Positions 9,801 through 17,424 of a stretch of DNA of 64,000 nucleotides are shown here, piece by piece. The notes under the pieces were generated by a model. The model was not told the DNA's origin. It made no database searches and worked only from the letters and a program-made list of their open reading frames with translations. The stretch comes from a virus: positions 80,119 to 144,118 of the IMG/VR virus record IMGVR_UViG_3300040809_000996; one strand, given 5' to 3'. Each line of letters starts with the position of its first letter. The first letter of the stretch is position 1. A program made the position numbers and the translations under genes.

Positions 9801-10256
9801 GAGTTTAAAACTCTTGCAATGAATGAAGGTATGCGAGATACATTGTATTCAAATAATGTTAATCCAATTACGTTTATTACAGGTGCAGGATTAGTATGTT
9901 TTGGACAGAAAACAAGACAACTTGTAGCCAGTTCGCTAGATAGGATAAATGTTGCTAGATTAATCATTTACTTAAGAGGCCAACTGAAAGTTTTAGCTAA
10001 ACCTTACTTGTTTGAGCCAAATGATAAAATTACTAGAGACGAAATAAAACAACAAGTAGAAACATTATTGCTTGAACTTGTTGGATTAAGAGCATTATAT
10101 GATTTCTTAGTTGTATGCGATGAATCAAATAATACTCCGAGTAGAATTGATAGAAACGAGTTGTATGTAGATATTGCCATAGAGCCAGTAAAAGCAATTG
10201 AATTTATCTATATACCACTAAGAATCAAGAATACCGGCGAAATATCCGGGCTTTAA
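6843..10256 (+). CDS. gp18: Tail sheath protein (gp18-like)
   Basis: 1137 residues, much longer than T4 gp18 (659). The N-terminus (ALVSPGVEVKVVDES, then PCIFVATASNK) and the C-terminal FEPNDKITRDEIKQQVETLLLELVG, YDFLVVCDESNNTPSRIDRNELYVDIAIEPVKAIEFIYIPL are classic contractile-sheath signatures. The middle, about residues 120-700, is an insertion of repeated low-complexity beta domains with several copies of TGDLWxxT-type strands (TGSLWLKT, TGDLWIDT, DGTLWYSS), likely surface decorations. Ribosome-binding site AGGAG 10 nt before the ATG. It heads the late run gp18-gp19. Confidence 0.92.
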   Translation: MALVSPGVEVKVVDESFYTPATPGTLPCIFVATASNKPNGAGTGTAPGTLSANAGTPYLITSQRDLVDTFGDPIFKTDTNNNPIHGGELNEYGLQAAYSYLGIANRAYIVRADVDLGALEGSATAPGADPADGTYWLDTSISLWGIQEWNGASILNGGQNFTNQVPVVITDTTNLTNTGSLSLNGFAGEIPKKSVGLSGSYAVVATTTLNKIFYRNTTEWVLVGSNAWMKSWATVAGTAVNTVFSNDVGAVAADFEINGVVIAVNPGDTVDDVVASIITAHPNGNVSAANVDGKLEIYSDGTNGAGGAIETLLLHNNANADINPLDELGISFDVGTGNALFYVPMLQIGPHTNVPEYKSTAANPRPTGSLWLKTTSPNKGMAFSVSKWNDGTKIWEQQDIPVYDSNLEALYTLDRSQGGLGLLTGDLYAQTNIGNASRPVGTVKFYRRDDVAPTQIVGVRITNQLSGNAQAFTVQVSDAGTLDYTDVVTISADYAGAASDATILADAINDAGIKNLSAAVNAQNKVVISHTLGGDIKFIDTNGVLTAAGFSGYVDETTGTPNLYYSPGTDSSTNPLDFTATLWKVLNYTASDTEVVADTADGTLWYSSIIDEVDILVHNGSEFVGYQYDGTSGMSGTASPFYTVVDSEKTDPNGPIVSASMPKVQSDNTALVTGDLWIDTSDIEKYPQIYRYNNDRTDLPKANRWFILDTTDQTTEDGVLFADARYNTSGVNSDQPGDIADLLASDYVDPDSPDPALYPKGMLLFNLRRSGFNVKKYHKNYLELSGKNIRYNNEAMTGLTEDTTYFPDRWVTESGNQIDGSGSFGRIAQRKVVVQQLQALVNSNDEIRDDESRLFNLMACPGYPELIGEMNSLNYDRNLSAFIIGDTPFRLEPNATVLNEWATNVNGAAEDNIVGLVSSDPYMAVYYPSGFTSDNFGNNVVVPASHMMLRTIALSDQVSYPWFAPAGTRRGNITNATSSGTITAEGEFKTLAMNEGMRDTLYSNNVNPITFITGAGLVCFGQKTRQLVASSLDRINVARLIIYLRGQLKVLAKPYLFEPNDKITRDEIKQQVETLLLELVGLRALYDFLVVCDESNNTPSRIDRNELYVDIAIEPVKAIEFIYIPLRIKNTGEISGL

Positions 10257-10261
10257 TTTAG

Positions 10262-10269
10262 GATAAATA
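10262..10269 (+). promoter_or_regulatory. Predicted late promoter -10 box for the tube gene
   Basis: GATAAATA lies 17 nt before the gp19 ATG, just after the gp18 stop codon, and is followed by an AGGAG ribosome-binding site. This allows the tube gene, needed in large amounts, to be transcribed independently of the sheath gene. Confidence 0.6.
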
Positions 10270-10286
10270 CATTAGGAGCAAATTAA

Positions 10287-10913
10287 ATGGCTATAGCAAC
10301 ATTATCTAAAATGACAGTGCCCTTAGCATCCGGTGATTCAGCATCATCGCAAGGGCTATTGATGCCAAAATTACAATATCGATTTAGAGTATCGTTTAAT
10401 AATTTTGGTGTTAAAACACCTACAACTGAATTAACAAAACAAGTGATAGATTGTACCAAACCAAATATATCCTTTGATCAAATTACCCTAGATGTTTATA
10501 ACTCTAGGGTATACTTGGCAGGAAAACATACTTGGGAACCTATTACAATTAACTTACGTGAAGATGTTAACAATGAAGTACAAACTTTAGTAGGTGAACA
10601 ATTACAGAAACAATTTGATTTTTATGAGCAATCAAGTGCAGCATCAGGTTTAGATTACAAATTTACAACTGTGATAGAAATCTTAGATGGCGGTAACGCA
10701 GCAAATGTACCTACCGTTTTAGAAACTTTTGAACTTTTTGGTTGCTACTTAGAAAGTGCGAATTATAATAGTTTAAACTATGCAGAGTCAGCACCGGTAA
10801 CAATTACCTTGAACATACGCTATGATAATGCAATTCAAACTCCACAAGGAGTTGGCATTGGAACAGCTATTGCAAGAAATGTAAGTACTCTTGCAACAGG
10901 CGGCGGTGCTTAA
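10287..10913 (+). CDS. gp19: Tail tube protein (gp19-like)
   Basis: 208 residues, similar in length to T4 gp19 (163) with a slightly longer C-terminus. LMPKLQYRFRVSFNNFG near the start, the strand ITLDVYNSRVYLAGKHTWEPITINLREDVNN and FELFGCYLESANYNSLNYAESAPVTITLNIRYDNA near the end are typical of the contractile tail tube family. The protein stacks as hexameric rings inside the sheath. It has its own late promoter and a strong terminator directly downstream. Confidence 0.92.
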   Translation: MAIATLSKMTVPLASGDSASSQGLLMPKLQYRFRVSFNNFGVKTPTTELTKQVIDCTKPNISFDQITLDVYNSRVYLAGKHTWEPITINLREDVNNEVQTLVGEQLQKQFDFYEQSSAASGLDYKFTTVIEILDGGNAANVPTVLETFELFGCYLESANYNSLNYAESAPVTITLNIRYDNAIQTPQGVGIGTAIARNVSTLATGGGA

Positions 10914-10920
10914 TTAATTT

Positions 10921-10947
10921 AAGGAGCGTTTCGCTCCTTATTTTTTT
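10921..10947 (+). terminator. Rho-independent terminator after gp19
   Basis: Perfect 8-bp stem AAGGAGCG/CGCTCCTT with a TTT loop (10921-10939), then A and seven T. It sits 7 bp after the gp19 stop codon. It is the clearest terminator on the plus strand in the virion gene region. Confidence 0.9.
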
Positions 10948-10959
10948 AAAGAACAAAAT

Positions 10960-11997
10960 ATGGGACTTTTTGACGGATTTTTAGATAATCTTGTAAGCGG
11001 AGTGCTCAACCCTAAGGGAAATTTAGGCGATTGGCGACACGCAAGCAGAACATTTGTAAAAAATAGTTTTAGATTAGCCCCAAAAGTTAAGTTCCTATAT
11101 CATGTAGCTTTCACTTTTAGTCCGGCCATCAAAAAAACTTTACCTACCTGGAGTGAGAAAAAACACACGTTAGAAGCTGGCCTATTGGTTAAAGCAAGTG
11201 ATTTACCTAGTTTTTCTGCACAGATAGAAACAAAGAAAAAATACAATCGAACAGCAAATATTCAAACAGGTTTAACCTATAATCCTATTAACATATCTTT
11301 CCATGATGACAATCTAGGAATTGCAACAGGATTATTTGAAGCATATTATAGATATTATTTTGCTGATGGTAATTACGGAGTTGATCAATTACGTAGAGCT
11401 TATGATAAGAGTTGGCCGGCAAGAGACAATACTTACCTAGGTGCTGAGAGAAATAAATACACGTTTGGTTTACATAATCAAATTACAGATCCGTTTTTTA
11501 TAGACATACAAATAAGTCAAATGACTAGACATACCTATACTACCTATACCCTAGTCAATCCTATTGTAACAGAATGGAAACATGGAGATGTAAATTCTGC
11601 TGACGGAAGTAGCACAAATGAAAATACTATGACTGTTGCATATGAAACAGTTTGGATTGACAGAGGAGGTACCGAAGCAGGTGCAGATGGAGAACCTAAT
11701 GGATTTGGAGATTTAGCACATTACGATGTCACACCTAGTCCTATAACTTTATTAGGTGGAGGATCAGTTTCACTAGGAGCAGTATTGTCAGGTGCAGCGG
11801 ATTTATTTGAATACGGAGCAACAGGCAAAGGATTCAGTAACCCAATTGCGGCAGTTATTGCAGGAGTTAATCTTGCACAAAATATAGGTGACTTAACGCA
11901 AGCTGGAATAAACGAAGATATTACAAATATTATTACTAGCGGATCTGACAGTGTCTATGATAATGTTGTAAGCGGTTTGCCTAATGCAAATTTTTAA
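10960..11997 (+). CDS. Tail-tube-fold protein, probable baseplate/tube junction (gp48/gp54-type)
   Basis: 345 residues. The region FLYHVAFTFSPAI, LLVKASDLPSFSAQIETKKKYNR, PINISFHDDN and NPIVTEWKHGDVN...MTVAYETVWI follows the strand order of the tail-tube fold but the protein is longer than gp19 and has a hydrophobic, Gly/Ala-rich C-terminus. In T4, gp48 and gp54 are tube-like proteins that start the tube on the baseplate; this gene is the best candidate for one of them. A tube terminator or an extra minor tube protein is the alternative. It begins 13 bp after the gp19 terminator. Confidence 0.55.
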   Translation: MGLFDGFLDNLVSGVLNPKGNLGDWRHASRTFVKNSFRLAPKVKFLYHVAFTFSPAIKKTLPTWSEKKHTLEAGLLVKASDLPSFSAQIETKKKYNRTANIQTGLTYNPINISFHDDNLGIATGLFEAYYRYYFADGNYGVDQLRRAYDKSWPARDNTYLGAERNKYTFGLHNQITDPFFIDIQISQMTRHTYTTYTLVNPIVTEWKHGDVNSADGSSTNENTMTVAYETVWIDRGGTEAGADGEPNGFGDLAHYDVTPSPITLLGGGSVSLGAVLSGAADLFEYGATGKGFSNPIAAVIAGVNLAQNIGDLTQAGINEDITNIITSGSDSVYDNVVSGLPNANF

Positions 11998-12010
11998 GTA
12001 AAGGATAAAA

Positions 12011-12475
12011 ATGTCAGCATTGCCAAAAAAACCTTTAACAAAATCTGAATCCAAAGTTATTCAATATTTTGATAATTATTTTAACAAACCTGTAGAAATA
12101 GCAGTGTCAGAATATGATGCGGTATTAGGTTTTTTTGAAAAAAGAGGGTTTGGTACTCTTGCAAGTCGTACAATTTCGCAAGTTTTGTTAACCCAAGCCA
12201 AAGTCGAAGGTGTAAAAATATTTACATTGTTAGACAGTTTAGGAGGATTAGATAAACGTGCTTTAAGTTCTATAGTTGTTAAGGTTATAAATTTAAGTAG
12301 AGATAAAACATCACAATTAGGATTTAAAACTACTAGAAAAAATCATCTTGTAGAGTTACGAAATCTACAAGATCCATTATCTACCTCACTAAATATTAAT
12401 GCAGAAGAAGATATTGTAATAGATACCAACACATACATAACACCAGATTATGTAGAATTAGGATATGTAGAATAA
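12011..12475 (+). CDS. Conserved virion-region protein, unknown
   Basis: 154 residues. KSESKVIQYFDNYFNKPVEIAVSEYDAVLGFFEKRGFG is a conserved-looking N-terminal helical block seen in structural clusters of marine T4-like phages; the C-terminal ITPDYVELGYVE is short and polar. No enzyme motif. It overlaps the next gene by one base (TAATG), so the two are coupled. A minor tail or neck protein is likely from context only. Confidence 0.55.
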   Translation: MSALPKKPLTKSESKVIQYFDNYFNKPVEIAVSEYDAVLGFFEKRGFGTLASRTISQVLLTQAKVEGVKIFTLLDSLGGLDKRALSSIVVKVINLSRDKTSQLGFKTTRKNHLVELRNLQDPLSTSLNINAEEDIVIDTNTYITPDYVELGYVE

Positions 12476-13485
12476 TGGCAATAGTATTAAGACTAACAAA
12501 AAATGGTGCTCTAACGCACGAAGAATTAGATGGGAATTTCACGGATTTAAATACTAGGACAACAGCATTAGAAAATAACAGCGCAAATTGGAGCACAGCG
12601 TATACTTGGGGCAATCATGCTGCAGCTGGATATTTAACTTTTTATGAAGAAACTGATCCTGTTTTTACTGATAGTCCTGCTGCTGGAATAACTGATTTGA
12701 ACATTGCAAATTGGAGCACCGCATACAACTGGGGCAATCATTCAAGTGCTGGCTATCTAACAACAATATCTGAGCAAAATTTAGGATCATTACAAGATGT
12801 TGATTTTACAGATAGTCCTGAAACTAACCAATTGTTAAGATGGAATGGAACAGCTTGGGTGGCATCTACATTTGCCTACACAGAAACTGATCCAGTTTTT
12901 ACCCAAAGTCCTGCAGCAAATATTGGAAATACTGAAATTTCTAATTGGAATACAGCTTACAGTTGGGGAGATCATTCAACTGCTGGATATTTGACAACAG
13001 CTACTGCGGTATCTATTTCTGATACAGCTCCCGTGACTGCTGCTAATGGGGATCTTTGGTGGAATTCAAGCAACGGCTTACTAAAAATTTATTACAATGA
13101 CGGTACAAGTTTGCAATGGGTTGATACCACACCACAAGGTGGTTCCAGTCCTTCACAAAGTTCACCAACTGCAATCGGTTGTATTAATATGAATGGTAAC
13201 AATCCAACATGGATGGGCACAACCGGTTATACTGTATCAAAGTCCGGCGGTGACGGATCAGCTCAAGGTTTAGACGTTGTATATACCCTTACATTTCCAT
13301 CTCCTTACTCTGCTAGAACAGATTACATTGTAAATGCGTCTTATGATGGTACTAACTGGACAGCAGGAAATGGAGTACAAATTGGCACAACAAGATTTGT
13401 TGACAGAGTTGAATTTATAATTAGACGTTGGAATGAAACTCCATTAGATTTAGGCGAAATCATGATAATTATTCATGATTTATGA
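12475..13485 (+). CDS. Tail-fibre-like virion protein with repeats
   Basis: 336 residues. It contains at least three copies of a motif of the form NWSTAYxWGNHxxAGYLT (about residues 37-54, 77-94 and 156-173) separated by ETDPVFTxSPAA segments. Such repeats are common in marine phage and bacterial fibre proteins and probably form a triple beta-helix. The middle has GDLWWNSSNGLLKIYYNDG, a short beta hairpin often found in fibres. It starts with VLRLTKNGALTHEELDGNF, a conserved N-terminal attachment-type segment. Likely a fibre or baseplate decoration. Confidence 0.7.
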   Translation: MAIVLRLTKNGALTHEELDGNFTDLNTRTTALENNSANWSTAYTWGNHAAAGYLTFYEETDPVFTDSPAAGITDLNIANWSTAYNWGNHSSAGYLTTISEQNLGSLQDVDFTDSPETNQLLRWNGTAWVASTFAYTETDPVFTQSPAANIGNTEISNWNTAYSWGDHSTAGYLTTATAVSISDTAPVTAANGDLWWNSSNGLLKIYYNDGTSLQWVDTTPQGGSSPSQSSPTAIGCINMNGNNPTWMGTTGYTVSKSGGDGSAQGLDVVYTLTFPSPYSARTDYIVNASYDGTNWTAGNGVQIGTTRFVDRVEFIIRRWNETPLDLGEIMIIIHDL

Positions 13486-13503
13486 GAAAAGGAATAGATA
13501 AAC

Positions 13504-14334
13504 ATGGCAATTAATTTTCCAAATTCACCAGTACTTAACGATACTCTTACAGTAGGTGATATAACTTGGACATGGGACGGAACTACTTGGACTTCCGCAG
13601 CAACTGCATATACTTTACCTATTGCAACTAATACTGTTTTAGGTGGTGTAAAGCAAGGAACAAATATAACAATAGATGTAAATGGTGTAATAAGTGCAAC
13701 CGCAACTGGAGATGTTACAAAAGCAGCAAGTTCAACTGATAATGCTATTGTACGGTTTGATGGCACAACTGGTGATACACTGCAAAATTCTGCTATAACA
13801 ATCGACGATACTGGTAATCTAATAACAACTGGCCAATTATGGTATTCAAACGTTTTTGCAGATTTTAACACCTTAGATACTACAGTAAATGCAAGCACCT
13901 ATCATGGAATGTTTGCCCACGCTCACACAGAAGGTCATGCATATTTTGCTCATGACGGCAACTGGAAACAAATACTAGATATTGATGCAGTATTAAACGA
14001 CTTGTCTGATACAAATATTACTACAGTTCAAAGTGGACAATTCCTAAAATGGAGTGGTACACAATGGATAAACGATGACTTTTCAACATCAGGAACACTA
14101 AGTTTTAGTGCCTTAGAAACGTCAGGAACTGGTACTATAACTTTAGATAGTGCAAGTACCTTAACATTGAATTCTGCCGACGGAACTAGAGTAACTGGCG
14201 GTGCTTTTAGACCACCTGTTTTAACTACTACAGAAAGAAATGATTTAACTGCAGGCAATGGTGATATTATATACAATGTAACCGACAACAAATTCCAAGG
14301 TTACGAAAATGGTGCTTGGGTAAACTTAATATAA
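13504..14334 (+). CDS. Tail-fibre-like virion protein
   Basis: 276 residues. The N-terminal INFPNSPVLNDTLTVGDITWTWDGTTWTSA and the C-terminal RPPVLTTTERNDLTAGNGDIIYNVTDNKFQGYENGAWVNL are typical of phage fibre and structural proteins. Thr/Ser/Gly-rich beta repeats fill the middle, with GMFAHAHTEGHAYFAHDGNWKQIL, a His-rich segment that could bind a metal. No catalytic motif. It has the same style as its upstream neighbour and may be part of the same fibre. Confidence 0.65.
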   Translation: MAINFPNSPVLNDTLTVGDITWTWDGTTWTSAATAYTLPIATNTVLGGVKQGTNITIDVNGVISATATGDVTKAASSTDNAIVRFDGTTGDTLQNSAITIDDTGNLITTGQLWYSNVFADFNTLDTTVNASTYHGMFAHAHTEGHAYFAHDGNWKQILDIDAVLNDLSDTNITTVQSGQFLKWSGTQWINDDFSTSGTLSFSALETSGTGTITLDSASTLTLNSADGTRVTGGAFRPPVLTTTERNDLTAGNGDIIYNVTDNKFQGYENGAWVNLI

Positions 14335-14341
14335 GAAAATT

Positions 14342-15934
14342 ATGGAAAAAGAATACACAGTAATAGCAAACACTAGAGAAGACTTGCCCGAACTAGAAGA
14401 AGAGATTACTGCTAGTAGCGGAGCAGGCCCTATTCCTAATCGCTCAGTAGACGTTGCTAACCCACGTCCTGGTTCACGTATACAAACACACTTTATGCTT
14501 ACAGATGAAGAAGCAGAAGCTCTACGTGCAGACCCTAGAGTACGTGCAGTAGAGATACCGCCAGAGCAACGTGATGATATTAGTATTGGATTAAATGCTT
14601 ATCAACAAGGAACATTCCAAAGAGGCAGCGGAGTGAATAGTGCTTATGTAAATTGGGGACTAAGACGCTGCATAGAAGAAACAAATACATACAATAATGG
14701 CACAACCATTTCAGGCGATTACGAGTATGCAATTGACGGCACAGGTGTTGACGTAGTAATACAAGACAGTGGCATTGAAGCAAATCATCCTGAATGGAAT
14801 GACTATAACGGTGTTAGTCGTTTACAACAAATTGATTGGTACACTGCTAGTGGCCTAGCAGGAACACAGAGTGCTAACCACTACAGAGACTTCGACGGAC
14901 ACGGAACACACGTAGCAAGTACAGCCGCAGGATTAAAATACGGATGGGCTAAGGGCGCTCATGTGTACTCACAGAAACTAGGCGGACTTGAAGGTGCAGG
15001 TGATAGTGGAACAGGCATTCCTTTAGCAGATGCATTTGATGCTATACGTCTTTGGCACAATGCTAAAACTAACGGGCGTCCAACTGTAGTTAATATGAGC
15101 TGGGGCTACAGTGCTACAGCATCAGGCAATCCTACAAGTGGCGTATATAGAGGCACTGCGTGGACTTGGGGTGTTGACTATACAGACAGAGCAGTACTAA
15201 TGGCTGCAACAGGTGTAAGTGACACAATTGAAGGTGTTTACGGTATTTTTAATCCTGCATATGATTATTTTAGCATTCCGGCAAGAGTTGCTTCAGTAGA
15301 TGCTGAAGTTGAAGATATGATCTTAGACGGTATACACGTTTGCATTGCAGCAGGCAATGATTGGCACAAAGCAGACATAAGTGGAGGACCGGATTATAAT
15401 AACACTGTGTTATTTTCTGGTATAGGTACTAGAAGCTACCATCAAGGATCAAGCCCACGTTCACAAAATGCATTTATGGTTGGTAACATTAATTCAACAC
15501 AAATACTTGATACAACATACAAAGATAAAACTGCATTTTCATCTAGTAGAGGACCAAGTGTTAATATATGGGCACCTGGTTCTAACATACTTGCTGGCAC
15601 ATCTAACATCAACGATAACTACACAACTGTTTCAGATCCTACTGATAACAATTATGTAATAACAAGTATTAGCGGAACATCAATGGCTAGTCCTCAAGTA
15701 TGTGGAGTAATTGCACAACACCTACAGGTATTCCCTAATCTAACTCCTGCAGAAATGCAAGATAGAATTTTTAATGACGCTAAGAGTGTGCTATACACAA
15801 CGGGTTCAGATACAGACTATGAACTTATAGATGAAAGTCTAATAGGAGCAAGTAATAGGATGTTGTATTCTAGATACGGACGTCAACCATTAAACGTAAC
15901 TACAAATAGTAAATTTACACTTAGCAATACTTAA
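14342..15934 (+). CDS. Subtilisin-like serine protease (S8)
   Basis: 530 residues. The catalytic triad is complete: Asp142 in VVIQDSGIE, His187 in DGHGTHVAS and Ser447 in SGTSMASPQ; the oxyanion Asn is N339 in AAGND. The N-terminal 75 residues (SRIQTHFMLTDEEAEALRADPRVRAVEIP) look like an I9-type propeptide, with no signal peptide. It lies between fibre-like genes and gp4, so a virion-borne or morphogenetic protease is more likely than a secreted one. Possible roles: processing of a structural protein or degrading host surface protein. GC is higher than in its neighbours. Confidence 0.88.
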   Translation: MEKEYTVIANTREDLPELEEEITASSGAGPIPNRSVDVANPRPGSRIQTHFMLTDEEAEALRADPRVRAVEIPPEQRDDISIGLNAYQQGTFQRGSGVNSAYVNWGLRRCIEETNTYNNGTTISGDYEYAIDGTGVDVVIQDSGIEANHPEWNDYNGVSRLQQIDWYTASGLAGTQSANHYRDFDGHGTHVASTAAGLKYGWAKGAHVYSQKLGGLEGAGDSGTGIPLADAFDAIRLWHNAKTNGRPTVVNMSWGYSATASGNPTSGVYRGTAWTWGVDYTDRAVLMAATGVSDTIEGVYGIFNPAYDYFSIPARVASVDAEVEDMILDGIHVCIAAGNDWHKADISGGPDYNNTVLFSGIGTRSYHQGSSPRSQNAFMVGNINSTQILDTTYKDKTAFSSSRGPSVNIWAPGSNILAGTSNINDNYTTVSDPTDNNYVITSISGTSMASPQVCGVIAQHLQVFPNLTPAEMQDRIFNDAKSVLYTTGSDTDYELIDESLIGASNRMLYSRYGRQPLNVTTNSKFTLSNT

Positions 15935-15935
15935 A

Positions 15936-16373
15936 ATGGCACGTTTTGCACAAGGTAGATTTCGCTGTAAAAATCCAGAAAAATATATAGGTGGTAATGC
16001 TCCATTATATAGGAGTAGCTGGGAGTTTACTATGATGCGTTTCTGTGACGAACATCCTAGCATAACGCAATGGGTATCAGAAGGTATTAAAATTCCTTAC
16101 ATTAATCCACTAACTGGTAAAAGAACAGTCTATGTACCAGACTTTTTAATCCAATTCAGTGATAAAACAGGAAAAGTTAGAACAGAACTTATAGAAGTAA
16201 AACCTGCAAATCAAACGCTACAAGAAAAAATTGGACGTAGTAAGAACAATCAAGCACACTATGCACTCAATCAAGCTAAATGGGCAGCAGCCAAAATGTG
16301 GTGTAAAAAACAAGGAATAATCTTCAGAGTTATTACTGAAAATGACATTTTTCATTATGGCGCAAGGAGGTAA
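15936..16373 (+). CDS. gp4: Head completion protein with nuclease fold (gp4-like)
   Basis: 145 residues, the size of T4 gp4. ARFAQGRFRCKNPEKYIGG, IYRSSWEF-like LYRSSWEFTMMRF, VYVPDFLIQF and ELIEVKPANQ follow T4 gp4 closely; PDF-x10-20-E-V-K is the PD-(D/E)xK nuclease core. In T4, gp4 (also gp50/65) acts on the packaged DNA end before tail joining. It starts one base after the protease stop codon and ends in a strong AGGAGG. Confidence 0.85.
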   Translation: MARFAQGRFRCKNPEKYIGGNAPLYRSSWEFTMMRFCDEHPSITQWVSEGIKIPYINPLTGKRTVYVPDFLIQFSDKTGKVRTELIEVKPANQTLQEKIGRSKNNQAHYALNQAKWAAAKMWCKKQGIIFRVITENDIFHYGARR

Positions 16374-16390
16374 AATAAATAGTATTTATT
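16374..16390. promoter_or_regulatory. Late-type -10 box in a palindrome upstream of the small terminase gene
   Basis: AATAAATA-G-TATTTATT, a perfect 8+1+8 palindrome starting right after the gp4 stop codon. The plus-strand AATAAATA is a late-type -10 box 21 nt before the gp16 ATG. The box on the other strand points back into gp4. Confidence 0.5.
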
Positions 16391-16402
16391 AGAGATTTTG
16401 CT

Positions 16403-16891
16403 ATGACCAAAAAATTAGAAGAATTATTAAACCTGCCTGAATCAAAAGAAATAATCCAACAAGAAAACGAAAAAAACAAAAGCCCAAAAAAATCTTCAAT
16501 TCCAGTTCATGCGCTAGAACAATTGCAGGAATTTGATAAAATTACTGCTGCATTGCCGCAAGTTACAGGCTTAGGAGATTTAGGTGATACAGAACTTGAC
16601 GAAGTCAGTGAAAAATCAATGGCTGCATACGAAGACTTAATGGATCTAGGTATGAATGTAGAAGCAAGGTACAGCGGCAGGATATTTGAAGTTGCTGGTA
16701 ATATGCTTAGGACTAACTTAGATAGTAAAGTTGCAAAATTAGATAAAAAATTAAAAATGGTTGAGTTACAATTGAAGAAAGAAAAGTTAGATAAAGAAGC
16801 TAATCCGGAGCAAAATGTTGTGCAAGGAGAGGGATACCTTGTTACTGATCGTAACAGTCTCCTAGAAAAACTAAAAAATATGGATAAATAG
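16403..16891 (+). CDS. gp16: Terminase small subunit (gp16-like)
   Basis: 162 residues, close to T4 gp16 (164). The central MAAYEDLMDLGMNVEARYSGRIFEVAGNMLRTNLDSKVAKLDKKLKMVELQL is the paired helical hairpin of the family, with the recognisable RIFEVAGNML. The subunit forms rings and regulates the large terminase at DNA cleavage. Its gene is separated from the large subunit by three long genes, whereas in T4 they overlap. Confidence 0.8.
   Translation: MTKKLEELLNLPESKEIIQQENEKNKSPKKSSIPVHALEQLQEFDKITAALPQVTGLGDLGDTELDEVSEKSMAAYEDLMDLGMNVEARYSGRIFEVAGNMLRTNLDSKVAKLDKKLKMVELQLKKEKLDKEANPEQNVVQGEGYLVTDRNSLLEKLKNMDK
16883..16890 (+). promoter_or_regulatory. Predicted late promoter -10 box
   Basis: GATAAATA overlaps the end of gp16 and precedes the next ATG by 21 nt; the leader has a short AGGAT. 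It could drive the putative internal-protein genes separately. Confidence 0.45.
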
Positions 16892-16911
16892 ATAAAACTA
16901 GGATTATTGCA

Positions 16912-17421
16912 ATGAAATCACTTAAAGAATTTTTAACCGAATCGAAAAAAACTTATAAATTTAAAATTAGAGCTGCTGGAGAATTACCAGAAGGCTTTGT
17001 TGATAAGCTTGAAACCGCTCTTAACAAGTATGAAGTTGTTAGTTTCTCAAAAGGCAAAACAACTCCTATTACTGAAAGACCATTAGACTTTCCTCAATTA
17101 ACTAACTGTGAAGTTACTACTTTTGATGCTGAAGTAAGTTATCCAACTACAAGTCATGTTTTAGAAAGTTATCTAACACTTAATACTGATTATCCTGCTA
17201 GTCATTTGCGAGTACGTGGAGAAAATGATGAAACAGAAAAATATCAAGAAGAAAAAGAACCTACACAATACGAAACACTGCTTACTAAAGAAGAACTTGG
17301 CGGAGAATCTGCACAGGATCAAGTTGGACAAAATAGGGTTATGGATCTACTAAAAGAATTAGAAACTGTAAAAAAAGAAAACGAATATGATCCAACTAAA
17401 GGCATTGCAAAGGAAAAATAA
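16912..17421 (+). CDS. Conserved protein with capsid-targeting-like N-terminus
   Basis: 169 residues. The first residues, MKSLKEFLTES, resemble the T4 capsid-targeting peptide (MKTYQEFIAEA) that directs internal proteins into the prohead and is removed by the gp21 protease. The rest has a compact alpha/beta N-terminal domain to about residue 105 (YKFKIRAAGELPEGFVDKLE, SHLRVRGE) and an acidic, Lys-rich tail. Similar genes occur near the terminase of marine T4-like phages; function unknown. A packaged or scaffold-associated role is inference. Confidence 0.6.
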   Translation: MKSLKEFLTESKKTYKFKIRAAGELPEGFVDKLETALNKYEVVSFSKGKTTPITERPLDFPQLTNCEVTTFDAEVSYPTTSHVLESYLTLNTDYPASHLRVRGENDETEKYQEEKEPTQYETLLTKEELGGESAQDQVGQNRVMDLLKELETVKKENEYDPTKGIAKEK

Positions 17422-17424
17422 TCT

